This document shows, one piece after another, positions 36,101 to 42,415 of a stretch of DNA of 45,796 nucleotides. The stretch is from DAIQNV01 sp036788215. GTDB lineage: Bacteria; Planctomycetota; Phycisphaerae; Phycisphaerales; UBA1924. The position numbers were made by a program, and so were the translations under genes. Positions within the stretch are counted from its first letter, which is position 1; each line of letters begins with the position of its first letter. Location: the NCBI GenBank assembly GCA_036788215.1, contig DAIQNV010000022.1, positions 1-45,796 on the forward strand. The letters are read 5' to 3'. The notes beneath the pieces were generated by a model. The model saw only the letters and a list, made by a program, of their open reading frames with translations, had not been told where the DNA came from and did no database searches.

Positions 36101-36237
36101 CCACCACGTCCGCGCCCGCAGCACCCACCGCGCCGAAGCCCAAGTCCCCCGAAAGCGCGTCTTCCGAAGGCGCCGCTGGCCTCCTCGCCGCCAGACGCCG
36201 CGCCGCCCGCGAGCAGCGCGAGCAGAACGACGAATAA
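33130..36237 (+). CDS. Membrane protein with two vWA domains and a GATase-like domain
   Basis: 1035 residues. The N-terminal part FEDPRWLWLAALAVPLAV and a second helix (about 44-60) resemble BatA-type anchors. vWA domain 1 carries DVSGS at 77-81. A class I glutamine-amidotransferase-like fold occupies about 340-450 (GKGAVLLVDGVSE; YVRDLGGGLLMLGGPESFG), without an obvious catalytic Cys. vWA domain 2 carries DNSGS at 468-472. A beta-rich domain follows, then a membrane helix at about 888-905 (PVLLAWTVLVFLLDVG), then an Ala/Pro/Lys-rich cytoplasmic tail. This architecture is common in planctomycetes next to MoxR/DUF58 genes, which are absent here. The stop is only 3 nt from the convergent miaB stop. 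Confidence 0.88.
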   Translation: MPVSLPFSFEDPRWLWLAALAVPLAVLGLRWFVAMTALRRWSAVLARALLFGLLAALLAGASSVREVDRLAVIAVVDVSGSVQRFAGIGGPNANGPADPADFARGWLSAAIENRGPDDLLGVVAFDGRSIAVATPSAADVLDRSVAAPGFEGSDLAAALRYASALIPPDAAGRLVVFSDGNATGGDALAAGREIARAGRSAGNAGAGGAVSVDVVPLEYRVENEVVVEQVDAPPRAAGESVVLVRVVLRSTGPATGTLRVFREGEPVDADPDAPGTGRRVTLTAGRQVELVEARLGPERLHRFEAVFEPDAPQDTEAGPGRPFDTVLANNTGRAFTVTPGKGAVLLVDGVSEAAPGSVGLTLARALERSGIDVTAVGTAGVPGGLLELQSYDLVILQNVPAEAIPDPAQEQLVAYVRDLGGGLLMLGGPESFGAGGWRGSIVEPILPVELDIPEKLIVPEAAIVFVLDNSGSMRRTVLGSARSQQEIANESAARAIATLDPRDLVGVIAFNSSPSVIEPLGPNNNPDRTASRVRAIPSGGGTSIGPALRIARDQLREADAKLKHVIVLTDGMSSDAESLPQLAEAMRNEDGIFITTIAVGDQADTTTLRQMADIGQGSFFNVVNPNVLPRVFLKAVRVVRSPLVREVPFDVVMLPTGSPLVAGISQPPRLEGLVLTQARPEPSITYAMATPEAEPVLAHWAVELGQVGAFTSDAHRWAERWLDWSGYSTFWTQVARGLSRTASGEGGELRTELTPEGLRIRYAAYSESGEPVDLLTIPATIYTPEGESREIVLTQVGPGEYRATAEANSSGNYIVVARPRLGTTPLRPVVGGATVATGVEYQRLESNRPLLERLAAETGGRVLDPASPGTADLFDRAGIQPREASSPLWPVLLAWTVLVFLLDVGTRRVAWDRLVGEQFGDRAWRAAAREAAGKAAEATGRLRSAQTKVQKTTRTADTAKPDTPPTKRPPSPARPRPEPAASRPASSGPASTTSAPAAPTAPKPKSPESASSEGAAGLLAARRRAAREQREQNDE

Positions 36238-36240
36238 CGC

Positions 36241-38004
36241 CTACACCAGCTCCCCATCACACGTCAGCCCGCTCGCCCGCGTGATCCGCACCCGCCGGAT
36301 CGTCCCGATCAGGTCATCGACCGGCGTCGCGTGGTCCGCCGGGATCTCCAGGTGCACGATCAGGTCCCCGTCCGTCCGCGCCGCGAGCTGGATCGGCTCC
36401 CCCGCCACCGCGGTCCCGCCCCCCGCTTCGCCATTGGGCGATAGGCTCTTCCGCCCGCCCACCGTCAGCGACACCATCCCCGCCCCGGGTCGGTCATCCG
36501 CCCCGCGCTTCTTCCGCTCGCGCCGGCTCAGCCCCTCGATCAGGACGTCGAAGTCACGCCCCACCTGCTCGCGACCGATCTCCGCAGAGATCTCCGCCTG
36601 CACCGCCAGCAGCCGGTTGTTCCGCTCCCGCTTCACCGCCTCGGGCACATCATCCGGGATCTTGTCGTACGCCGTCGTCCCGGGCCTCGGCGAGTACTTG
36701 AAGATAAAGCAGTTCTTGTACCGGCTCCGCCTCACGAGGTCGACCGTCCCCTCGAAGTCCGCGTCCGTCTCCGTCGGGAAGCCCACGATGATGTCCCCAC
36801 TGAGCATCAGGGGCCGCCCCAGCTCCGGCTGATCCAGAAACGACCGGCACCGATCGATGAACTCGTCGTACTCCGAGACGGTGTACCCACGGTTCATCAT
36901 CTTCAGGATCCGGTCCGACCCCGACTGCCCGGGCACGTGCACGTACCGGCAGATCCTGTGGTGATCGCGGATCACCTCCAGCACGTCGTCCCCGAAGTCC
37001 CGCGGATAGCTCGTGACGAACCGCAGCCTCTGGATCGACGGCACCTCGTCGTGGATCCGGCGCAAGAGGTCCGCGAAGGTCGTCGTGTTCTGCCCGCCCA
37101 GGGGGTCCCGCCGGTGCCCGCCCTTGAACGCCCGCCCCTTCTGGGGCTGCACCACCCCGTCCACCGTCACCGCCGCCCCGTGCTCGAAGCGGTAGTGGTT
37201 CACCGTCTGCCCGAGCAGCGTGATCTCGATCACCCCCGCGTCCGCCAGCTTCTTGCACTCGTCGATGATGTGCTCCGGAGGGCGGTGCACCTCCGCCCCG
37301 CGCGTGAAGGGCACCACGCAGTACGTGCAGAACTTGTTGCACCCCCGCGTGATCCGGACATACGCGCTCCGCCCCGCGCTCGCGTCCGTCGGCGAAACCG
37401 ACCGCGACAGGTCGAGCATCTCGAGGGAGTCCGCCGCCGCAGCCAGCGTCGAAGTCCGACGGCTCGCCGACCCCTGCAGCGCCATCTGCCTCGCGCTCAC
37501 CCGCTCGGGACCGCGATCAGGCCCACCGGAGCCCCGAGCGTGAGCGAGCGGGCCGGCACCACCAACGACGCCTGCCTCCTCCGCCCCATCCCCAAACAAC
37601 GAAAGTCTCGTCCGGACCGCGTTGTCCAGCAGCCCCGGCAGCTTGTCCAGCTCCGCCGGCCCGCACATCAGGTCCACGACCGGCATCCGGTCCATCAGCC
37701 CCGCCCCGTCCCGCTCCGCCATGCACCCGAGGACGCCCACCACCAGTCCGGGCCTCGCCCCCTTCTCTTTCTTCATCTCCCCGAGCCTCGACCACACCTT
37801 CTGCTCAGCGTGCTCCCGCACCGAGCAGGTGTTGTAAAGGACGACATCCGCCTCCCCCGCATCCGTCGTGAAGCGGTACCCAAGGCTCGCGAGCTGGCCC
37901 ACCACCAGCTCCGAGTCCAGCTCGTTCATCTGGCACCCGAAGGTCTCGAGGTACACCCGTCTCGCCTCGGATCGGGCCTCAGTCTGTCGCGTCTCGTCAG
38001 CCAT
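36241..38004 (-). CDS. miaB: tRNA-2-methylthio-N6-dimethylallyladenosine synthase MiaB with extra segment
   Basis: 587 residues, radical SAM methylthiotransferase acting on i6A37 of tRNA. The N-terminal MTTase domain has Cys24, Cys60 and Cys94 for the auxiliary cluster. Radical-SAM cysteines 222, 226 and 229 occur in RGCNKFCTYC. The usual SYPRDF, HVPGQSGSD and IVGFPTETD motifs and a C-terminal TRAM-like domain are present. Between residues about 138 and 205 there are some 40 more residues than in E. coli MiaB. Part of this (GPLAHARGSGGPDRG, 151-165) is encoded over a GCCC...GGGC palindrome. A second longer loop lies at about 270-295. ATG 38004 has TACCGT 7 nt upstream. Confidence 0.93.
   Translation of the reverse strand: MADETRQTEARSEARRVYLETFGCQMNELDSELVVGQLASLGYRFTTDAGEADVVLYNTCSVREHAEQKVWSRLGEMKKEKGARPGLVVGVLGCMAERDGAGLMDRMPVVDLMCGPAELDKLPGLLDNAVRTRLSLFGDGAEEAGVVGGAGPLAHARGSGGPDRGPERVSARQMALQGSASRRTSTLAAAADSLEMLDLSRSVSPTDASAGRSAYVRITRGCNKFCTYCVVPFTRGAEVHRPPEHIIDECKKLADAGVIEITLLGQTVNHYRFEHGAAVTVDGVVQPQKGRAFKGGHRRDPLGGQNTTTFADLLRRIHDEVPSIQRLRFVTSYPRDFGDDVLEVIRDHHRICRYVHVPGQSGSDRILKMMNRGYTVSEYDEFIDRCRSFLDQPELGRPLMLSGDIIVGFPTETDADFEGTVDLVRRSRYKNCFIFKYSPRPGTTAYDKIPDDVPEAVKRERNNRLLAVQAEISAEIGREQVGRDFDVLIEGLSRRERKKRGADDRPGAGMVSLTVGGRKSLSPNGEAGGGTAVAGEPIQLAARTDGDLIVHLEIPADHATPVDDLIGTIRRVRITRASGLTCDGELV
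37531..37553. repeat. REP-like palindrome inside miaB
   Basis: 23 nt, starting GCCCCGAGCGTGAG and ending GAGCGGGC. It closely matches the intergenic palindromes at 13651-13672 and 13740-13761. Here it is in frame and encodes part of PLAHARGS in the MiaB insertion. Confidence 0.65.
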
Positions 38005-38011
38005 GGGACCA

Positions 38012-38017
38012 ACGGTA
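38012..38017 (-). promoter_or_regulatory. TACCGT box 7 nt before miaB ATG
   Basis: TAnnnT hexamer on the minus strand, 7 nt (TGGTCCC) from ATG 38004. No Shine-Dalgarno is visible, so a leaderless transcript is possible. Confidence 0.4.
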
Positions 38018-38099
38018 CGCCCCGCACGCCCCGTCCGCAGCCTCGTCCGCAGCCCCGCCCCAAGCCCAACCCACGCCCCGGCACCATCGCAAGTCCGTA

Positions 38100-38105
38100 T
38101 AGCAT
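38100..38105 (+). promoter_or_regulatory. TAGCAT box 6 nt before the histidine kinase gene
   Basis: TAGCAT (overlapping TATAGC at 38098-38103) with 6 nt (CGCCCC) to ATG 38112. There is no Shine-Dalgarno. It shares the arrangement seen before polA, miaB and others. Confidence 0.4.
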
Positions 38106-38111
38106 CGCCCC

Positions 38112-39770
38112 ATGCGCCTGCCCGAACGGCTCAGACCAACATGGGAACCGCCCGACTGGGTCCGGCGCCCACCCCTCGCGGGCAAGCTCCTCGTCCTCTT
38201 CGGCGTCGCCGCCGCGATTCTCCTCCTCGTCGCCTCCAGCCTCCCCTGGCTCCGCATGCAGTCGCTCGTCAAGGCCGGCCAGCTCGAGACCGCCCGGGGC
38301 CTCGTCGGCGCCTGGCTCGCCCTCGACCCCGACCCCGAGCCCGGCCGCGCCGTCGGGCTGGGCGACGCCACCGTCGTCTACCTCCCAAGAGACGCCGCGG
38401 AGCAGCTCGCCCTCCGCGACCCCTTCGTCGCCGCGGCGCTCGAGGACTTCCGGACCGGGGACGCCGACGAACGCTTCGAGCAGGCCTGGGAGGGCTTTGC
38501 CCGCCAGAGCCGCTACGCCGCCCTGCGCCGCGCCGGCGCCGAGGGCGGCGCCGACGCCGACCCGGGCCTCATCCTCCTCGAGCGCACCAGCGACCGCGCC
38601 GCCGCCCTGCTCGCGGTCAACTCCATGTACGTCCTCGCCGCCGGCACCGGCGTCCTCGCGGTCGCCCTCCCCGTCTTCGCGGTCGTCATCGCCAGGCTCA
38701 TCCTCCGCCCCGTCCGCGAGCTCCGCGACTGGGCCGAGCTCGTCCGCGAGGGCGACCTGGACGTCCGGAGCGAGGTCGACACCAACGACGAGTTCCAGGA
38801 GCTCGCCGAAACCTTCAACCTCACCCTCGACGAGCTCCAGGACCAGCAGGCCCAGCTCCGCTCCATGAACGCCGCCATGGACATCAAGCTCAACGACCTC
38901 GCGGAGGCCAACGACGCCCTCGACCGCGCCAGCCGACTCAAGGGCGAGTTCCTCGCCAACGTCTCCCACGAGCTCCGCACCCCGCTCAACTCCGTCATCG
39001 GGTTCGCCGAGCTCCTCCTCGATCTCGCCCGCGCCGAGGCCCGCGACTACGAGGTCCATGGCAAGCCCATCCCGGAGAAGCTCGAGAAGCGCCGGCGCTA
39101 CCTCACCCACATCGCCACCGCCGCCCGGGGCCTCCTCGAACTCATCGAGAGCCTCCTCGAGCTCGCCAAGATCGAAGCCGGACGCATCGAGGTCCGCCCC
39201 GAGCGCATGTCCGTTGAAGAGGCCTGCCGGGGCATGGTGGGCCTCATCGAGCCCCTCGCCTCGCGCCGGGGCGTCCATGTCCAGCTCGTCTGCGAGCCCA
39301 TGCTCCCCCTCGTCGAGACCGACGTGAAGAAGTTCCAGCAGGTCGTCTTCAACCTGCTCTCCAACGCGGTGAAGTTCTCCGACCCCGCGGTCAACAAGGG
39401 CCGGCCGGGTCACGTCAAGGTCCGCGCCGAAAGACTCCCGGAAGCCGAGAACCTGGGCGAACGCGTCCGCGTCTCCGTCCTCGACAATGGCCCGGGCATC
39501 CCACCCGAGGACCAGGAACGCGTCTTCGGCAAGTTCGAACGCGTCAAGGCCGGCCACACCACCGAGACCGGAGGCACCGGCCTGGGCCTCGCCATCTGCA
39601 GGGAACTCACCCGCGTCCTCCAGGGCGACCTCCAACTCGTCTCCGAGGTCGGCTCCGGCTCCATGTTCAGCCTCATCGTCCCCCTGAAGATCGACCCCGA
39701 ACGCGTCGAGGAGGCCCGCCTCGAAGCCCGCTTCCGCGGAACCCTCGCCCGCCGGAACGACTGGGATTGA
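38112..39770 (+). CDS. Transmembrane sensor histidine kinase
   Basis: 552 residues. Membrane helices at about 24-46 and 172-196 enclose a periplasmic sensor of about 125 residues. A HAMP domain (LILRPVRELRDWAELVREGDL) and a coiled coil follow. The HisKA H-box FLANVSHELRTPLN has His286. The ATPase domain has N-box NLLSNAVKFS, G1 DNGPGIP, F-box VFGKFERV and G2 GGTGLGLAI. Between the H-box helix and the next helix there is a charged loop (AEARDYEVHGKPIPEKLEKR). No response regulator is adjacent; the receiver protein at 11815-13584 is a distant candidate only. The stop overlaps a small downstream ORF. Confidence 0.94.
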   Translation: MRLPERLRPTWEPPDWVRRPPLAGKLLVLFGVAAAILLLVASSLPWLRMQSLVKAGQLETARGLVGAWLALDPDPEPGRAVGLGDATVVYLPRDAAEQLALRDPFVAAALEDFRTGDADERFEQAWEGFARQSRYAALRRAGAEGGADADPGLILLERTSDRAAALLAVNSMYVLAAGTGVLAVALPVFAVVIARLILRPVRELRDWAELVREGDLDVRSEVDTNDEFQELAETFNLTLDELQDQQAQLRSMNAAMDIKLNDLAEANDALDRASRLKGEFLANVSHELRTPLNSVIGFAELLLDLARAEARDYEVHGKPIPEKLEKRRRYLTHIATAARGLLELIESLLELAKIEAGRIEVRPERMSVEEACRGMVGLIEPLASRRGVHVQLVCEPMLPLVETDVKKFQQVVFNLLSNAVKFSDPAVNKGRPGHVKVRAERLPEAENLGERVRVSVLDNGPGIPPEDQERVFGKFERVKAGHTTETGGTGLGLAICRELTRVLQGDLQLVSEVGSGSMFSLIVPLKIDPERVEEARLEARFRGTLARRNDWD

Positions 39771-40033
39771 GCCAAACGACCCAGGTCCGAGAGGCTAAGG
39801 CCCCTCCCGAAGCCCACCCGACGACCGATCTCCCTTGCACTCCGGAGCCCGGGCGGTACCTTTTCACCGATGGGCCCCATTCCGGGCTCCGGCCCCCCGC
39901 CCCCGGGCAAGGAGCCCCGTCGATCCTCGCGCACACCGCGGAGACACCCCTCGACCGCACCGCCGCAGAGCTCGAAGACCTCCGCCGCGAGATCGCCGAG
40001 CTCCGGGCCCTGATCGAGGCGGGCCGAAACTGA
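39767..40033 (+). CDS. Small hypothetical protein with C-terminal coiled coil
   Basis: 88 residues from TTG 39767, overlapping the kinase stop by 4 nt; no ATG or GTG exists in this frame. The N-terminal two thirds is polar and Pro-rich. The end (LDRTAAELEDLRREIAELRA) is a convincing amphipathic helix, which argues for a real coding frame. The start could be wrong. Another frame with an ATG at 39870 is Pro/Arg/Ser-rich and looks non-coding. Confidence 0.45.
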   Translation: MSQTTQVREAKAPPEAHPTTDLPCTPEPGRYLFTDGPHSGLRPPAPGQGAPSILAHTAETPLDRTAAELEDLRREIAELRALIEAGRN

Positions 40034-40171
40034 ACGAGGCGAGCCGACGCCGAATCCCCAGCCCGCCCAAAGCCCCAGGAGAACCGGCCGGCGGGCGCCA
40101 CGGGAAGAGCAATGACCGCCGCCCCTCTTGACAAGCGCTGTATGCTGAGAAGCACGCAAGGAGCCAGGACC

Positions 40172-40585
40172 ATGCCCATCCGCCCCAAGTTCGTCGTTGC
40201 AGCCGCCCTCGCGCTCGGCGCGACCCCCGCGCTGGCCCAGCCCTTCGCCATCGACTGGTACACCATCGACGGAGGCGGCGGCACTGTCTCCGGAGGTGGC
40301 TTCACCCTCTCGGGCACCATCGGGCAGCCCGACGCCGGCGCCCCCCTCACCGGGGGCAACTTCACCCTCCAGGGCGGGTTCTGGGCCCTTCCCACCGCCG
40401 GCGGGCCCTGCAGCATCGCCGACCTGGCCGCCCCCTTCGGCCAGCTCACCTTCGCCGATATCTCCACCTTCCTCGCCGCTTTCAGCACCTCCAACCCCGC
40501 CGCCGACCTCGCCGCCCCCTTTGGCAGCTTCACCTTCGCCGACATCGCCGCCTTCCTCGCTGCGTTCGCCGCAGGCTGCCCATAA
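40172..40585 (+). CDS. Small secreted protein with GC-type dockerin C-terminus
   Basis: 137 residues from ATG 40172, preceded by AAGGAG about 8 nt upstream. A signal peptide (MPIRPKFVVAAALALGATP, cleavage near ALAQ) is followed by a short domain with IDGGGGTVSGGGFTLSGTIG and FTLQGGFW, a beta-type repeat common in secreted PVC-group proteins. The C-terminus has two repeats of DLAAPFGxxTFADIxxFLAAF bracketed by Cys, matching the Phycisphaerae GC-type dockerin domain. The repeat is thought to anchor or sort secreted proteins. A strong terminator follows the stop. Confidence 0.85.
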   Translation: MPIRPKFVVAAALALGATPALAQPFAIDWYTIDGGGGTVSGGGFTLSGTIGQPDAGAPLTGGNFTLQGGFWALPTAGGPCSIADLAAPFGQLTFADISTFLAAFSTSNPAADLAAPFGSFTFADIAAFLAAFAAGCP

Positions 40586-40613
40586 CGACGACGCCGGCAC
40601 CCCAAAACCAACC

Positions 40614-40649
40614 GCGGCCCGGGCACCCAGCCCGGGCCGCTTCGTTTTT
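40614..40649 (+). terminator. Strong intrinsic terminator
   Basis: Perfect 11-bp stem: GCGGCCCGGGC (40614-40624) with GCCCGGGCCGC (40630-40640), loop ACCCA, followed by TTCGTTTTT. It ends transcription of the small dockerin gene and protects the convergent neighbour. Confidence 0.92.
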
Positions 40650-40675
40650 CCCCATTCCAGCGGACACAGGCCGGG

Positions 40676-40734
40676 TGCCGTGGTCGATCCGGTCGGGTGC
40701 CGTGGTCGATCCGGCTCTGCGGATCGGCCACGAA
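40676..40734. repeat. REP-like hairpin element with duplicated left arm (copy 2)
   Basis: TGCCGTGGTC occurs at 40676-40685 and again 22 nt later at 40698-40707. The second copy opens a hairpin: GTGGTCGATCCG (40702-40713) pairs with CGGATCGGCCAC (40720-40731) with one G-T pair, loop GCTCTG. The outer arm ends CCACGAAC as in copy 1 at 29255-29321. It sits between two convergent dockerin-protein genes, after the terminator. Confidence 0.75.
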
Positions 40735-40873
40735 CGGGGAACGCCGAAACCCCACCCCGACGTCGCTCCAAAGCGATGCTCCCAACCCCCGCTCAGGCCC
40801 GCCGGGTTCACCCCGGCGGCGCCGTACCAGCGCGCGTGTCGGCCCGGAGGGCCGTACGGAGCGTCAAAGAATC

Positions 40874-41929
40874 TCACCCACAACCGCTGCTGAACGCCGC
40901 CAAGAACGCCCCGATATCCGCGAAGGTGAAGCTCCCGAAGGGCGCCGCCAGGTCCGCCGCCGGGTCCAGGGCGTTGAACGCCCCGAGGAACGCGGTGATG
41001 TCCGCGAAGGTCAACTGGCCAAGGGGCGCCGCGAGGTCCGCGCCGTTGCACCCCGTTGGCCCCTGCCCGAGCGCCACGATCGACACCGCCCCCGAGCCCG
41101 CAACGCCCGCGGAGTCGATCACGAGCGTCAGCAGCAGGCCCGCGGTCCCGTTCAGGACCGGCAACTCGAAGGGCAGGTCCTCGATCGGGGGCAGCCCGTC
41201 CGTCGGGATCGCCTGGTCGAACGCGCCGAGGTCCACCGACACCTCGACCCGCGTCGGGCTCACCGTCGGGTCAAGGGTCCCCGCGACCGGCAGCTGCACC
41301 GCCTGCACCGAGGACAACGGACCCCCAAGGCCCGTCGTCACGCTGAACGAAAGCTCCGCAGGCACCACCGCCGCCAGCGCGTAGGTCCCGTCCCCGTTGG
41401 GCACCAGCACCCCGGGCAGCGCGCCGGGCCCCGTCTGCAGCACCGTCAGCAGATCAATCGTCACCTCGCCCAGGGGCAGCGTCACCGGGATCCCGGGCAC
41501 CAGGAAGTTCGGGTTGAAGGTCCGGAAGGTCGTCAGCCCCAGCGTCGCCTCCAGCGTCGCGACCACGATCTCCCCGCCCAGCACATCGACCGAGAACCCC
41601 GATAGATCCGCCGACAGCGCCCCGAGGTCGTAGCTCAGCGTGAAGCCCGCCGACGGAGTCAGGTCGAACGCACTCCCAGCCACCGCCTCCACCGTCAGGG
41701 GCACAGGCTGGTTCCCGCTCCCCCCGAAGATGCCGGGCCGGGTCTGCGTCCCGCCCGGGTTCGTCACCGGGTCGAAGTCGCCGATCAGCGTCCCCGACGT
41801 CCCGATCGTCACCGCGTTCGACCCCACCACCGAACTCTGCGCGTCATCGGAGACGAACGCCTCGGTCTGCCCGAAAGCCGCGCCCGCCAGCCCCACGCTC
41901 GCCACCACCGACACCAGTCCCGTCTTCAT
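40874..41929 (-). CDS. Secreted protein with GC-type dockerin C-terminus
   Basis: 351 residues. A short signal peptide (MKTGLVSVVASVGLAGAAFGQ) is followed by a beta-rich, Gly/Val/Thr-rich domain without catalytic motifs. The C-terminus (NGADLAAPLGQLTFADI...DLAAPFGSFTFADIGAFLAAF...GCG) is the same double dockerin repeat between Cys residues as in the convergent gene 40172-40585. A ribosome-binding site GGAGGAACGGAG precedes ATG 41929. TAGGGT at 41957-41962 (minus) is a likely -10, 27 nt from the start. It probably encodes an extracellular or surface protein. Confidence 0.85.
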   Translation of the reverse strand: MKTGLVSVVASVGLAGAAFGQTEAFVSDDAQSSVVGSNAVTIGTSGTLIGDFDPVTNPGGTQTRPGIFGGSGNQPVPLTVEAVAGSAFDLTPSAGFTLSYDLGALSADLSGFSVDVLGGEIVVATLEATLGLTTFRTFNPNFLVPGIPVTLPLGEVTIDLLTVLQTGPGALPGVLVPNGDGTYALAAVVPAELSFSVTTGLGGPLSSVQAVQLPVAGTLDPTVSPTRVEVSVDLGAFDQAIPTDGLPPIEDLPFELPVLNGTAGLLLTLVIDSAGVAGSGAVSIVALGQGPTGCNGADLAAPLGQLTFADITAFLGAFNALDPAADLAAPFGSFTFADIGAFLAAFSSGCG

Positions 41930-41959
41930 GCTCCGTTCCTCCAGTTGACGTCATCCACC

Positions 41960-42415
41960 CTACCGCCCAAGCCGCCGATCTCCGAGCCGATCCCCCTCCA
42001 CCGCGCCGACAAAGTGCCGGATCTCGGCCCCCGTTCGGGCCCGCCCGAGCCCGAAAATCCGCCCAAGCCCCCGCCGTTCCTCTGCCGCCCCTTCCGCCAC
42101 CGTCACCGCCACCACATCGATCCGCACCGCCCGCCCCCGCACCCGGGGCTCCGACTCCAGCGCCCGCGCCAGCTTCCGCAGCTGGGCCCGCTTGGCCCCG
42201 GTCACGTTCGACTCCGCCGGTGGCCCCCCGCGCCCCACCCGCGTCTTCACTTCGACCAGCACCACCGTCCGCCGATCCGGCGCCAGCATGAGCAGGTCGA
42301 TCTCCCCGCCCGCCACCCGCGCGTTCCGCCCCAGCACCCGGTACCCCGCCCGCCTCAGAAACCCGGCCGCCAGGCGCTCCCCGAGCGCCCCGACCGCCCG
42401 CCCGTCCCCCCTCAC
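41960..42415 (-). CDS. yraN: YraN family (UPF0102) endonuclease-like protein
   Basis: 151 residues. The core LGERLAAGFLRRAGYRVLGRN, GEIDLLMLAPDRRTVVLVEVKTR and KRAQLRKLA is diagnostic of YraN, a PD-(D/E)XK-fold family with putative nuclease residues Glu, Asp and EVK. About 30 residues are longer than usual at the C-terminus. The GTG start overlaps the stop of the upstream lipoprotein gene (42412-42415), so it is coupled to it. Molecular role is not established for the family. Confidence 0.9.
   Translation of the reverse strand: MRGDGRAVGALGERLAAGFLRRAGYRVLGRNARVAGGEIDLLMLAPDRRTVVLVEVKTRVGRGGPPAESNVTGAKRAQLRKLARALESEPRVRGRAVRIDVVAVTVAEGAAEERRGLGRIFGLGRARTGAEIRHFVGAVEGDRLGDRRLGR

Noticed and set aside
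39870..40010. ORF starting at ATG 39870
   Set aside because: Pro/Ser/Arg-rich product without features; the overlapping frame ends in a clear amphipathic helix and is preferred.
40128..40146. TTGACA followed by TATGCT as a promoter of the small dockerin gene
   Set aside because: Only 7 nt separate the two boxes, far too short for sigma-70.
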